From assembly GCF_011300215.1 (NCBI RefSeq), contig NZ_CP049866.1, forward strand, positions 3,720,669 through 3,784,668: a stretch of DNA of 64,000 nucleotides. Reading direction: 5' to 3'. The number at the start of each line of letters is the position of its first letter. The stretch's first letter is position 1. The stretch comes from Nocardioides piscis (lineage in GTDB: Bacteria; Actinomycetota; Actinomycetes; Propionibacteriales; Nocardioidaceae). Made by a program: the position numbers and the translations under genes. The notes beneath the pieces were generated by a model that saw only the letters and a list, made by a program, of their open reading frames with translations, ran no database searches and was not told the DNA's origin. Shown one piece after another: positions 49,796 to 58,316 of this stretch.

Positions 49796-50291
49796 TCCAG
49801 TCCTCTCCATGGCCCTGTGTGGGCCCATCAGCTCCCGCCCGTGGCGGGAGGACAACAGCATCCAGTGACCAGGGGGTGCGTGGCCAGACGACCAGCCACC
49901 CCGACAGCAGCAGGAGGCCCACGTCGCGGGCGATCTCCCACGGATATTTCGCGGTCGCGTCCTCGATCTCGCCACCGCCACCGAAGCAGCCGCAGTCGAT
50001 CGAGAGCCCGCGCGCCCACGCCGACGCGATCCCGACGATGAAGGCGACGAACAGCAGCGCCGACAACACCCCCATCCACCGGGTCAGCAGACCGAGGACC
50101 AGGCAGACGCCGATCACGACCTCCACCACCGGCAGCGCGAGCCCGACGGCGGGGACCACCGACTCAGGCAGGAGCTCATAGGCGCGTACGGCGCGGACGC
50201 TGCTCGACGGGTCCGGGATCTTGATGGCGCCCGCGACGATCCACACGCCCCCCGTGACCAGCCTCGCGACCAGTCCCATCCACTGCTTCAC
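49764..50291 (-). CDS. MauE/DoxX-family membrane protein
   Basis: A 175-residue protein with four membrane helices (LVTGGVWIVAGAIK, VVPAVGLALPVVEVVIGVCLVLGLL, VLSALLFVAFIVGIASAWA, ARDVGLLLLSGWLVVW). Between helices three and four is a CGCFGGG motif, the paired cysteines typical of MauE. In this family the cysteines are thought to pass disulfides to a partner thioredoxin; the DsbA-like gene directly downstream (overlapping by 32 bases) is the obvious one. GTG at 50291 is the start. Confidence 0.88.
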   Translation of the reverse strand: MKQWMGLVARLVTGGVWIVAGAIKIPDPSSSVRAVRAYELLPESVVPAVGLALPVVEVVIGVCLVLGLLTRWMGVLSALLFVAFIVGIASAWARGLSIDCGCFGGGGEIEDATAKYPWEIARDVGLLLLSGWLVVWPRTPWSLDAVVLPPRAGADGPTQGHGEDWNGQEQSREEG

Positions 50292-50353
50292 GAGCACGAC
50301 CCTAGGCCGACGGCCTGAAGCGCGGCTGAGAACCCTGAGTAGGGTGGCTGCTC

Positions 50354-50986
50354 GTGAACGAGCGACTGGTGTGGATCGACTGCGAAATGACCGGCCTCGA
50401 CCTCGGGGCGGACGCCCTGGTGGAGGTCGCGGCACTGGTCACCGACTTCGACCTCAACGTCCTCGGCGAGGGGATCGACGTGATCATCAAGCCGCCCCAG
50501 GCGGCGCTGGACCAGATGATCGACTTCGTCCGCACCATGCACGTGACCTCGGGCCTGCTCGAGGAGCTCGAGGGCGGGACCACGATGGCCGAGGCCGAGC
50601 AGCAGGTGCTGGCCTACATCAAGGAGCACTGCCCCGACGGGAGCCGCCCGCCGCTGGGCGGCAACACGGTGGCCACCGACCGCGCGTTCCTGGCCCGGGA
50701 CATGCCCGAGCTGGAGGGCTTCCTCCACTACCGCAACGTCGACGTGTCCTCGATCAAGGAGCTGGCGCGACGCTGGTATCCGCGCACCTACTTCGCGGCG
50801 CCGGCCAAGCGCGGCAACCACCGCGCGCTCGCCGACATCCAGGAGAGCATCGAGGAGCTGCGCTACTACCGCGAGGCGGTCTTCGTCCCCCAGCCCGGTC
50901 TCGACAGCGCTGCGGCCCGCGAGATCGCGGCCCGTCACGCCGGCACGATCACCGGTCTCGCACCCGATTCCGACACCACGGCCTGA
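50354..50986 (+). CDS. orn: Oligoribonuclease
   Basis: DEDDh 3'-5' exonuclease that degrades di- to pentaribonucleotides, including pGpG. The 210-residue protein has the first acidic pair in [10 protein letters not shown], the second aspartate in [17 protein letters not shown], and the third/fourth in [21 protein letters not shown] with the catalytic histidine. GTG at 50354 is used. It precedes tRNA-His. Confidence 0.96.
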   Translation: MNERLVWIDCEMTGLDLGADALVEVAALVTDFDLNVLGEGIDVIIKPPQAALDQMIDFVRTMHVTSGLLEELEGGTTMAEAEQQVLAYIKEHCPDGSRPPLGGNTVATDRAFLARDMPELEGFLHYRNVDVSSIKELARRWYPRTYFAAPAKRGNHRALADIQESIEELRYYREAVFVPQPGLDSAAAREIAARHAGTITGLAPDSDTTA

Positions 50987-51031
50987 TTGCCCTACACTTC
51001 TCATCGGCCTGACGCCTCGTGCGCAGGTCAT

Positions 51032-51105
51032 GGTGGGTATAGCTCAGCTGGTAGAGCGCCGCCTTGTGGTGGCGGATGTCGCGGGTTCAAGTCCCGTTAC
51101 TCACC
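51032..51105 (+). tRNA. tRNA-His (anticodon GTG)
   Basis: Cloverleaf with acceptor GTGGGTA paired to TACTCAC (one G-T), the extra 5' G (51032) opposite discriminator C typical of tRNA-His, anticodon stem CCGCC/GGCGG with anticodon GTG, and T arm GCGGG-TTCAAGT-CCCGT. CCA is not encoded. Confidence 0.95.
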
Positions 51106-51112
51106 CTGATGA

Positions 51113-51161
51113 GGTCGAGCCCCTGATCGCAGCGATGCGGTCGGGGGCTCGACCCGTTTCT
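51113..51161 (+). terminator. Terminator after tRNA-His
   Basis: Arms GGTCGAGCCCC (51113-51123) and GGGGCTCGACC (51144-51154) pair over 11 bp, with an inner ATCG/CGAT pairing in the loop, followed by CGTTTCT. Confidence 0.75.
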
Positions 51162-51194
51162 CGCCCGGGTGGCGGGGTGCGGCAGGCTTGACCC

Positions 51195-51830
51195 GTGGAT
51201 GCAGACGACAACGGCGAACGCCTCGCGCAGTGGATCGAGGCCCTCGGTCTCACCGAGCAGCTGGGCGAGGCGGGGCTGCCGAGCTTCGTTCGTGACCCGG
51301 GCGGTCGCCCGCAGTGGAGCGACCCGCGCACCGGCGAGCCGCTGACCCGCGAGCAGCTGGCGGAGCTCGACCGCGTGTTGCACCAGGAAGGCACGGAGCC
51401 GGCCCACGCCGTACCCGTGGCGCTGGTCAAGCTGCGGCGCCTGGCCCAGGTCCGCGAGCGGCTCCTGGCGAGCGAGCGCCTGGACTATGCCGCCGTGGCG
51501 CAGCGGCGCGGCTGCAGCGTCAACGCGGCCCGCTTCGCCCTGCACAAGGCGGCCGGCGCCCACGAGGTCCTGCTCGTCCCCCACGGCGAGGGCGTCATCG
51601 TGCCGGCCTTCCAGCTCACGCCCGACGGTGACGTGCGACGCGACCTGCTACCGGTCCTGCGGCCACTCCTGGCCGCGGGGATGGACCCCTGGCGGGCCTG
51701 GGGCTGGTTGACCGAGCCCGTGGCCCTGCTCGGTGGGTTGGTGCCGGCGCAGGTCGCGGACGACCCCGAGCACGCCGACGTCGTACGCCGCGCAGCGCTG
51801 GCCCTCGCCGAGCGCAGCAGCGAGGGCTAG
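51195..51830 (+). CDS. Hypothetical protein with possible HTH and MbcA/ParS-like C terminus
   Basis: A 211-residue protein not firmly recognised. The middle (LAQVRERLLASERLDYAAVAQRRGCSVNAARFALHKA) looks like a DNA-binding helix-turn-helix, and the C-terminal LLPVLRPLLAAGMDPWRAW to EPVALLGGLVPAQVADDPEHADVV resembles the MbcA/ParS (DUF2384) antitoxin fold. In such systems a RES-domain toxin gene usually adjoins; none is here, so it may be an orphan or a regulator of another kind. GTG at 51195 begins the frame. Codon use is normal. Confidence 0.7.
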   Translation: MDADDNGERLAQWIEALGLTEQLGEAGLPSFVRDPGGRPQWSDPRTGEPLTREQLAELDRVLHQEGTEPAHAVPVALVKLRRLAQVRERLLASERLDYAAVAQRRGCSVNAARFALHKAAGAHEVLLVPHGEGVIVPAFQLTPDGDVRRDLLPVLRPLLAAGMDPWRAWGWLTEPVALLGGLVPAQVADDPEHADVVRRAALALAERSSEG

Positions 51831-52028
51831 GACTCACCTCGTGTGGGTACGGGCTCGACACGGGCAACGCGGCGTGCACACCGCAACGCTCTCAGGCCCA
51901 CGGGGTCGAAGACACGGCCCCGTGGACCGCCCGTGACGCCCGCGCCCGAGCGTCGACCGGTCTTGACCACTCGCAGCGCTTTCAACGATGAGCCTTGACC
52001 TGTCGGACCTGACGACTACGTTGACCCG

Positions 52029-53609
52029 GTGATCCACGGGGAGAAGAGCTTTGACGTCGCGATCGTCGGGGGCGGGCACAACGCTCTCGTCGCTGCCGCC
52101 TACCTGGCACGAGGTGGTCTCTCCGTCGCACTGCTGGAGAGGTTGCCCCACACCGGCGGGGCGGCGGTCACCACCGCGCCCTTCAACGGTCTCGATGCCC
52201 GGCTGTCGCGCTACTCCTACCTGGTCAGCCTGATGCCCGAACCGCTGATGGCCGACCTCGACCTCGGCGTTCGGCTGGCGTCGCGTCCCACGGCGTCGTA
52301 CACCCCCTACACCCGCCGCGGGCGCCACGACGGACTGCTCGTCGAACGTCCCGAGGGCGGGGCCACCCGCAGGTCCTTCCGGAAGCTGACCGGCTCAGAC
52401 CAGGAATACGACGCCTGGCGCACCTTCTATGCCGACGTCGCCGACCTGGCGCGCGTGGTGGCCCCGACCTTCATGAGCCCGCTCCCGCTGGAGCACCAGG
52501 TGCGCGAGCAGGTCGCGCCCCACGTCTGGCGCGACCTGGTGACCCAGCCCCTCGGCCAGACCATCGAGGAGAGATTCACCGACGACCTCGTTCGCGGTGT
52601 CGTCGCCACCGACGGCCTCATCGGCACCTTCGCCTCACTGCACGACCCGTCCCTGCTCCAGAACCGCTGCTCCCTCTACCACCTCGCCGGCAACGGCACC
52701 GGTGAGTGGCGGGTCCCGGTCGGAGGCATGGGCGCCCTGACCGACGCCCTCGCCAGGTCGGCGGTCTCGGCCGGTGCCACCGTGATGACAGGGGCCGAGG
52801 TGTCCAGGATCGAGCCCGGCGACGACTCGGCGACCGTCGTGTGGACCGACGGCACACACACGCAGTCCCTGCGCTGTCGCCGCGTGCTCTCCGGGGTCGC
52901 CCCGTGGGTGCTGCGCGAGCTGCTGGGAGAGGAGCAACCTCCCGATGCCAAGCCCGTCGGCTCCCAGCTCAAGATCAACTTCCTGCTCGACCGGTTGCCC
53001 CGGCTCAAGTCCGGCACCGACCCCCGGGTGGCCTTCGCCGGCACCGTGCACCTCAGCGAGGGCTACACCCAGCTCGAGCGTGCGTATGCCGAGGCGTCGG
53101 CCGGCGAGGTGCCGACCGAGCTGCCCGGCGAGATCTATTGCCACTCCCTCAACGACCCCTCGATCCTGGGCTCCCTGTCGGAGAGCGGCGCGCACACCCT
53201 GACCTACTTCGGCCTGCACACCCCAGCGTCGCTGTTCGACGAATACGACAGCGCCGCGGTCAAGGCGAAGGCCGTGGAGCGCGCGATCAGCTCGATCAAC
53301 GAGCACCTCGCCGAACCCATCCAGTGGTGCGTCACCTCCGACGCCGACGGCGTCCCCTGCGTCGAGGCCAAGGTGCCCCAGGACCTCGAGCGTGACCTGG
53401 CGATGCCGGGCGGGCACATCTTCCACGGAGACCTTGCCTGGCCGTGGGCGCCCAACCGGGCCCGGCTCGACACCCCCGCCCAGCAGTGGGGCGTGCACAC
53501 CGACCACGACTCCGTCCTGCTGTGCGGCGCCGGCGCTCGTCGGGGCGGGGCCGTGTCTGGCATCGGAGGTCACAACGCCGCGCAGGCTGTGCTGGCGGAG
53601 CTGGGTTGA
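52029..53609 (+). CDS. FAD-dependent oxidoreductase, phytoene-desaturase-like
   Basis: A 526-residue flavoprotein. The N-terminal Rossmann motif is DVAIVGGGHNALVAAAYLARGG, with the acidic residue at the second strand end (LLERLPHTGGAA). The C-terminal FAD contact is LLCGAGARRGGAVSGIGGHNAAQAVL, as in the PYROXD2/CrtI-related group. No other carotenoid gene is near, so a pigment role is not supported. The GTG start is used. The 198 bases before it hold no visible gene. Confidence 0.88.
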   Translation: MIHGEKSFDVAIVGGGHNALVAAAYLARGGLSVALLERLPHTGGAAVTTAPFNGLDARLSRYSYLVSLMPEPLMADLDLGVRLASRPTASYTPYTRRGRHDGLLVERPEGGATRRSFRKLTGSDQEYDAWRTFYADVADLARVVAPTFMSPLPLEHQVREQVAPHVWRDLVTQPLGQTIEERFTDDLVRGVVATDGLIGTFASLHDPSLLQNRCSLYHLAGNGTGEWRVPVGGMGALTDALARSAVSAGATVMTGAEVSRIEPGDDSATVVWTDGTHTQSLRCRRVLSGVAPWVLRELLGEEQPPDAKPVGSQLKINFLLDRLPRLKSGTDPRVAFAGTVHLSEGYTQLERAYAEASAGEVPTELPGEIYCHSLNDPSILGSLSESGAHTLTYFGLHTPASLFDEYDSAAVKAKAVERAISSINEHLAEPIQWCVTSDADGVPCVEAKVPQDLERDLAMPGGHIFHGDLAWPWAPNRARLDTPAQQWGVHTDHDSVLLCGAGARRGGAVSGIGGHNAAQAVLAELG

Positions 53610-53687
53610 CCCCCTGCTCTTGCTCGATTTCACCCCAGGTGGTCGCGCGTGTAAGGTTTCTCCTCGTTGCATCTCATCGTGCGACAT

Positions 53688-53760
<73 letters not shown>

Positions 53761-53780
53761 CACATCACTGAAGGTCAGAG

Positions 53781-53810
53781 GCCCTCTCCGGTTCCCGGAG
53801 AGGGCTTTTC
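53781..53810 (+). terminator. Terminator after tRNA-Lys
   Basis: Perfect 11-bp stem GCCCTCTCCGG/CCGGAGAGGGC, three-base loop, then TTTTC. Confidence 0.9.
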
Positions 53811-53927
53811 TGCGTCGAGAGTCAGATGCGATCGCCCGACGAGCGCCCGGGTCGGGTCCGGCCACGCCATGCTGTGGTCAGGACGGTTCGGCGGGTGGTG
53901 CCCAGCATGGCGTCTCCTCTCCCCCGG

Positions 53928-54986
53928 TCAGCGCCTACGTCTGTGCACGTAGCGGCGCACCGGGGGCTCCTGCGCCACCATCGGCGCGCCCGCCAGGTTG
54001 ACGAGCGGCAGGAAGGTGCTGGCGAGGTTGGGAGCCGCCAGCAGCGGCGGCAGGTAGTCGAGAGCAGCAGGGTCGACATACGGCATGTATTGGCGGCTGC
54101 AGACTTCCGGATCGATGCGATCGGCGGCTGCCGGTCCACGGTGCCTCAAGGCGTCCATCACCAGCTCGTAGGCAACCGGATCGACGGTGCCCAGCAAGTT
54201 GTGCTCGTAGACGTCGGCAGGGCAGATGTCTTGGACCGGGATGTTGGCGATGCGTCCGTTGCCAGTGAGGAAGGACGACGTCATCGGCGTGACCACCTCG
54301 TCGCGTTCGGTCGTGATCACGGTGTAGCTGATGCCGGCGAACGTCTCTGCGCGGCTGTTGAGCGCCGCCATGAACCGGGATCCGGCGAGCTGCTGCCACA
54401 CGGCGGGCGAGCAGGTGGTCGCGCCCCGGACGCAGCCCTGGATGGCGGTGGTGCCGTGGTTGGAGGGGGCCATTCCGATGAGGTCGTCGACCATCTTGCG
54501 GGTGTCGGGCCAGAAACGCAGGGCCCAGCGGGGGTTCATCCCGCCCTGGCTGTGGCCCAGGATCGAGACCTTCTTTCCTGTACGTCGATGCATGGTCCGG
54601 ATCGCGAACACGTGGTGCTCGCCGGCGGTCTGGACGTCGCCGAACGTGTGGTGCGGCATGGTGATCGCGCACCAGTAGCGTCCCTGAGCGGTGAAGGCCT
54701 TCATGTAGTTCCAGGAGAAGTTCTCCTCGGGCGTGACACTGGTCCCGGGACTCAGGAGGACGGGGCGCTTCCCGGCCCGGGGCGAGCCGTGGCACGACAG
54801 GGCTGCCCGCAGCTGGGACCTCGGCACCGACAGCTTCGGTCCCGGGCGGCCGAGTGGCGCGTACTTCGGCGCTGCTGCCTGCCTGGTGACGCGGGTCTCA
54901 GCCCCAGCGGGGACCGAGAGGGTCATGGCCGACAGGGTGACGCCGATCAGCGTCATGGACACGAGCAGGCAAAGAGGGCGCGGCAC
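53928..54986 (-). CDS. Secreted lipase, CalB-like alpha/beta hydrolase
   Basis: A 352-residue exported hydrolase. The signal peptide (LCLLVSMTLIGVTLSAMTLS, cleavage likely near PAGAE) is followed by a serine hydrolase domain: nucleophile elbow ILGHSQGGMNPR, acid region TTERDEVVTPMTS, histidine in VYEHNLLGTVD. Spaced cysteines in CHG, WCAI, GCVRG/TTCS and EVCSRQ suggest disulfides. It resembles the Candida antarctica lipase B group found in actinobacteria. GTG at 54986 is first; ATG at 54956 is possible. Two palindromes lie directly upstream. Confidence 0.88.
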   Translation of the reverse strand: MPRPLCLLVSMTLIGVTLSAMTLSVPAGAETRVTRQAAAPKYAPLGRPGPKLSVPRSQLRAALSCHGSPRAGKRPVLLSPGTSVTPEENFSWNYMKAFTAQGRYWCAITMPHHTFGDVQTAGEHHVFAIRTMHRRTGKKVSILGHSQGGMNPRWALRFWPDTRKMVDDLIGMAPSNHGTTAIQGCVRGATTCSPAVWQQLAGSRFMAALNSRAETFAGISYTVITTERDEVVTPMTSSFLTGNGRIANIPVQDICPADVYEHNLLGTVDPVAYELVMDALRHRGPAAADRIDPEVCSRQYMPYVDPAALDYLPPLLAAPNLASTFLPLVNLAGAPMVAQEPPVRRYVHRRRR

Positions 54987-54992
54987 GGCACG

Positions 54993-55025
54993 TCAACGAG
55001 TCGTTGATCGGATGGTCACGTGACC
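54993..55025. promoter_or_regulatory. Two palindromes upstream of the secreted lipase
   Basis: TCAACGA-G-TCGTTGA (54993-55007) and GGTCACGTGACC (55014-55025), both perfect, lie 7-39 bases before the lipase start, in the 75-base gap after the FMO-like gene. They are candidate operators; the regulator is unknown. Confidence 0.6.
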
Positions 55026-55060
55026 GCACCGGACCGTCCACCGGGCCTGGCCTTCTTCGT

Positions 55061-56437
55061 TCACTTCCCCGTGCCGGCCCGCTTCCGGCCGCGCTTGCGC
55101 TCACGAGCCAGGTCCCACAGGTAGGCGTCGAAGTCGACCTGCATGGTGTGCCGCGGGGACGCATAGAACTGTCGCTTGTTGCGCGCGTGGTCCTCGAGCA
55201 TCTGTCGACGCACGAGACGCGGCGCCGGCCGGACGTAGTCGCCGGTCAACATCTCGGCGATCCAGGCACCCTGTGACTCCGCGATCGGCATCACGGCGCC
55301 GATCGGCTGGACGAGGCCCAGGAAGTAGAGCCCCGGCAGGTCGGGATGGACCGTGCGCTTCCATAGCGGGAAGTCGTTGTTGCGGGGATCGACCAGCGAG
55401 TGGTCGAGGAACGGGAAGGACACGCGATAGCCGGTGGCCCACACGATGAGGTCGGCCGGGGCGCTCGACCCGTCGACGAAGACCACCCGGTCACCGTCGA
55501 GGCGCTCGATGCCCGGGCGGGCCGTCACCGCTCCTGCCTCGAGCCGCTCGCGGATCTGCTGCGACTGCACCGGGTGGGACCGGCCGGGAGCGTGGGCGGG
55601 CTTGGGCACGCCGTACTTGGTCAGGTCACCCGCTGCCCGGGCCCCGATGGCCAGCCGCACCCCGGTGACCCACCACGGCAGCCAGCCCGGCAGCGCCACC
55701 TGGTCGCTGGCCTGGCCGAGGAAGAACTTCTTCAGCACCCACTCCGGGCGGCGCACGGACCAGGTCGTGGTGCGCGCGCGATGGGAGGCCTCGACCGTGA
55801 TGTCCATCGCGGAGTTGCCTGCGCCGACGACCACCACGTCGCGGCCCTCGAGCTGGTCGCCGTTGCGGTAGTCGTGGGCGTGCATCTGCTCGCCGTCGAA
55901 GTGTCCCGGATAGGCAGGCTCCGGCCAGCGCGCGTCCCAGTGGTGTCCGTTGGCGACCAGCACCGCGTCATACGTCTCCTCACGGACCCCCTCGGGACCG
56001 CTCACCCGCACCCGCCAGCGACCGTCGTCGGTGCGCGAGACGTCCTGCACCTCGGTGTCGAAGGTGATGGTGTGACGGAAGCCGAAGTGGTCGACGTAGT
56101 CCTCGAAGTAGGCGTGGACCTGGTCGTGGCGCGCATAGTCGGGATAGTCGGCCGGCATCGGGAAGTCGGAGAAGGCCATCCGCGGGCACGAGGTGTTGAT
56201 CTCCAGCGTCTCGTAGCAGGCCGAGCGACCGTTGGGGTTCTGATAGACCCAGTTGCCGCCGATCGCCGAGCCCGCCTCGAAGCAGTCGAAGGGCACTCCT
56301 GCGAGATAGAGCTGCTTGGCCGCCGCGATGCCCGAGGAACCGGCGCCGATGATGCAGGCCCTTGGGAGGGTCTCGTCGACCGGCACGGACGTCGTCACCG
56401 CCGGGGCCCGGTGGGACTGCTTCACGGAGTAGGCCAT
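55061..56437 (-). CDS. Flavin-containing monooxygenase (FMO/Baeyer-Villiger-like)
   Basis: A 458-residue FAD/NADPH enzyme. The FAD motif is CIIGAGSSGIAAAKQL, the NADPH motif VVVVGAGNSAMDITVE, the FMO-type segment between them is YPGHFDGEQMHAHDYR, and VWATGYRVSFPF is the conserved ATGY box. It oxidises N-, S- or carbonyl compounds; the substrate is unknown. It is last in the minus-strand run from cbiM; its ATG overlaps the PPOX gene stop (TGATG), so the two may act together. Confidence 0.9.
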   Translation of the reverse strand: MAYSVKQSHRAPAVTTSVPVDETLPRACIIGAGSSGIAAAKQLYLAGVPFDCFEAGSAIGGNWVYQNPNGRSACYETLEINTSCPRMAFSDFPMPADYPDYARHDQVHAYFEDYVDHFGFRHTITFDTEVQDVSRTDDGRWRVRVSGPEGVREETYDAVLVANGHHWDARWPEPAYPGHFDGEQMHAHDYRNGDQLEGRDVVVVGAGNSAMDITVEASHRARTTTWSVRRPEWVLKKFFLGQASDQVALPGWLPWWVTGVRLAIGARAAGDLTKYGVPKPAHAPGRSHPVQSQQIRERLEAGAVTARPGIERLDGDRVVFVDGSSAPADLIVWATGYRVSFPFLDHSLVDPRNNDFPLWKRTVHPDLPGLYFLGLVQPIGAVMPIAESQGAWIAEMLTGDYVRPAPRLVRRQMLEDHARNKRQFYASPRHTMQVDFDAYLWDLARERKRGRKRAGTGK

Positions 56438-56940
56438 CAGGACTCCTGGACCGACGGTGCCGTACTGCCGCCGAGCTCCATGGCCGGCAGGCCGAGCTTG
56501 CGGTGGTCCCACGACCTGGTCCGCTCGATGTCGAGGCGGACCACGACCCGGTTGTGCATCATCACGTCGAGGAACGGACGCAGCTCGGGGGTGTATGGCG
56601 CGTTGTAGCGCTCGAACACCTGCAGGCAGACCCGCTCCAACAGCTCCGGGTCGTCGTCGATGACGACGCCGCGGCCTTCCATCGAGACGCCCCGGAGCGT
56701 GTCGTAGGTGTGGCCGGCCTCCACCAGGAAGGTCATCCGGTCGTTGCGCCGCAGGTTGACGACCTTCTGCGACTTGGGCTTGGTCTCCAGCCAGACGTGG
56801 CCGTCGAACCACGCGTACCACATGCCGATGAGGTGGATCTGGCCCTGCGGACCGACCGTGGCTATGGTCGCGCTGCGCTGCCGGGTCAGGAAGTCGTCGA
56901 CCTCGGAGTCGGACATGACGATGGCGTCGCGCTGTTTCAC
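56437..56940 (-). CDS. PPOX-fold (pyridoxamine 5'-phosphate oxidase-like) protein
   Basis: A 167-residue split-barrel protein: FLTRQRSATIATVGPQGQIHLIGMWYAW is the first strands and cofactor edge, and KVVNLRRNDRMTFLVEAGHTYDTLRGVSMEGRG follows the family. Members bind FMN, F420 or haem; which one cannot be told here. Its neighbour is an FMO-like oxidoreductase with overlapping genes. Confidence 0.83.
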   Translation of the reverse strand: MKQRDAIVMSDSEVDDFLTRQRSATIATVGPQGQIHLIGMWYAWFDGHVWLETKPKSQKVVNLRRNDRMTFLVEAGHTYDTLRGVSMEGRGVVIDDDPELLERVCLQVFERYNAPYTPELRPFLDVMMHNRVVVRLDIERTRSWDHRKLGLPAMELGGSTAPSVQES

Positions 56941-56963
56941 GCGCTCACCCTAGACGCAGCACC

Positions 56964-57296
56964 TCAGAGATAGAGGCCCGTCGAACCGGCTTCGAGCCGT
57001 TCGGCTGCGACGGCGTGCACGTCGCGCTCACGCATCACGACGTAGACCTCACCGTGCACCTCGACCTCGGCCTTGTCCTCGGGGTCGAACAACACCCGGT
57101 CGCCGACCTCGACCGCACGGGCGTGGGGGCCCACTGCGATGACCTTCGACCACTGCAGCCGCCGGGCACCCATGGCGGCGGTGGCCGGGATGACGATCCC
57201 ACCCGACGACCGACGCTCGCCAGCGTCGCGGTCGAGATCGACCAGGACCCGGTCGTGCAGCATCTTGATGGGGGCGGCGCCCGGGGTCCTGCTCAC
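56964..57296 (-). CDS. GroES-family chaperonin-like protein
   Basis: A 110-residue GroES-fold protein: KMLHDRVLVDLDRD is the first strand, SSGGIVIP the usual mobile-loop end, and VGDRVLFDPEDKAEVEVHGEVYVVMRERDV the closing strands. The mobile loop that contacts GroEL is RDAGERRSSGGIVIPATA. It stands apart from any groEL and lies in a run with unrelated genes, so it may be a paralogue with a separate role. GTG at 57296; ATG at 57263 is an alternative. Confidence 0.82.
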   Translation of the reverse strand: MSRTPGAAPIKMLHDRVLVDLDRDAGERRSSGGIVIPATAAMGARRLQWSKVIAVGPHARAVEVGDRVLFDPEDKAEVEVHGEVYVVMRERDVHAVAAERLEAGSTGLYL

Positions 57297-57315
57297 GAGT
57301 GGGTCCGGATGGCGC

Positions 57316-57564
57316 TCAGCGGACGACCTTGCGGATGATGGCGAGCAGCACGATGGCGCCCACGACCCCGCCGGCGACCTTGAGGATGTTGTCGGTGCGC
57401 GGGGCGCCGCTCTCGAGGTCGACGAAGTGTGACTTCACCGAGGTCACCTCGCGACCGACGATGGTCTTGGGGTTGGCACGGTGGGCGAGCTGGTCGATCG
57501 TGCTGGCGAGACGCTGACGCGCCTCCTCGATCTCCCGCTCGAGCGAGGTCAGTTCGTTGGTCAC
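57316..57564 (-). CDS. DUF3618 small membrane protein
   Basis: An 82-residue protein with the family head LEREIEEARQRLASTIDQLAHRANPKT, a helical stretch, and one C-terminal membrane segment (GGVVGAIVLLAIIRKVV). Role unknown. The GTG start overlaps the cbiO stop by four bases (GTGA), so it is translated as part of the transporter run. Confidence 0.85.
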   Translation of the reverse strand: MTNELTSLEREIEEARQRLASTIDQLAHRANPKTIVGREVTSVKSHFVDLESGAPRTDNILKVAGGVVGAIVLLAIIRKVVR

Positions 57565-58316
57565 CCGGGCAGGCTATCAATCGAGCGCGGATCGAATCCC
57601 CATGGCAGCTCGAGCCGGTGGGCGGCCATCAGGGCGTCGTCGGTGAGCACGTCGAAGGTGGCTGCGTCTGCCACCACCACTCCGTCACTGAGCACCACCG
57701 AGCGCGGGCAGAGCTCGAGGGCGTATGGCAGGTCGTGCGTCACCATCAGCACGGTCACGTCCAGCGAGCGCAGGATGTCAGCGAGCTCGCGGCGGCTCGT
57801 GGGGTCGAGGTTGGAGCTGGGCTCGTCCAGCACCAGGATCTCGGGCTCCATCGCCAGCACGGTCGCCACGGCCACTCGACGACGTTGGCCGAAGGAGAGG
57901 TGATGGGGCGGACGGTCGGCGAAGTCGGCCATGCCGACCTTGTCCAGGGCGTCCATCACCCGCCGGTCCAGGGCCTTGCCGCGCAGACCGAGGTTGGCCG
58001 GGCCGAAGGCCACGTCCTGTCGCACGCTGCCGAGGAACAGCTGGTCGTCCGGGTCCTGGAAGACGACCCCGACCCGCCGGCGGATCTGCGCCAGGTTGGC
58101 CTTGGCCACCGGCAGGCCACTGACCGTGACCGTCCCCGCACCGGCGGTCAGGATGCCGTTGAGGTGGAGGACCAACGTGGTCTTGCCCGCGCCGTTGGGT
58201 CCGAGGAGGGCGACCCGCTCGCCCTGGTGGACGTGCAGGTCCACGCCGTACAACGCCTGATGGCCGTCGGGATAGGCGAAGGCCAGCCGGCGGACGTCCA
58301 GCACCGGGGTGGTCAT
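57561..58316 (-). CDS. cbiO: Energy-coupling factor ATPase CbiO
   Basis: ATPase of the cobalt/nickel ECF importer. Walker A is LLGPNGAGKTTL, Q-loop FQDPDDQLF, signature LSFGQRRRVAVA, Walker B ILVLDEPSSNLD and switch histidine VTHDL. At 251 residues it is a single domain. The signature motif LSFGQ is a slight variant of LSGGQ. It overlaps both the cbiQ and DUF3618 genes. Confidence 0.93.
   Translation of the reverse strand: MTTPVLDVRRLAFAYPDGHQALYGVDLHVHQGERVALLGPNGAGKTTLVLHLNGILTAGAGTVTVSGLPVAKANLAQIRRRVGVVFQDPDDQLFLGSVRQDVAFGPANLGLRGKALDRRVMDALDKVGMADFADRPPHHLSFGQRRRVAVATVLAMEPEILVLDEPSSNLDPTSRRELADILRSLDVTVLMVTHDLPYALELCPRSVVLSDGVVVADAATFDVLTDDALMAAHRLELPWGFDPRSIDSLPG

Noticed and set aside
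51831..52028. Possible small gene before the flavoprotein
   Set aside because: No frame with a start, ribosome site and coding pattern was seen; only a spacer with the promoter is likely.
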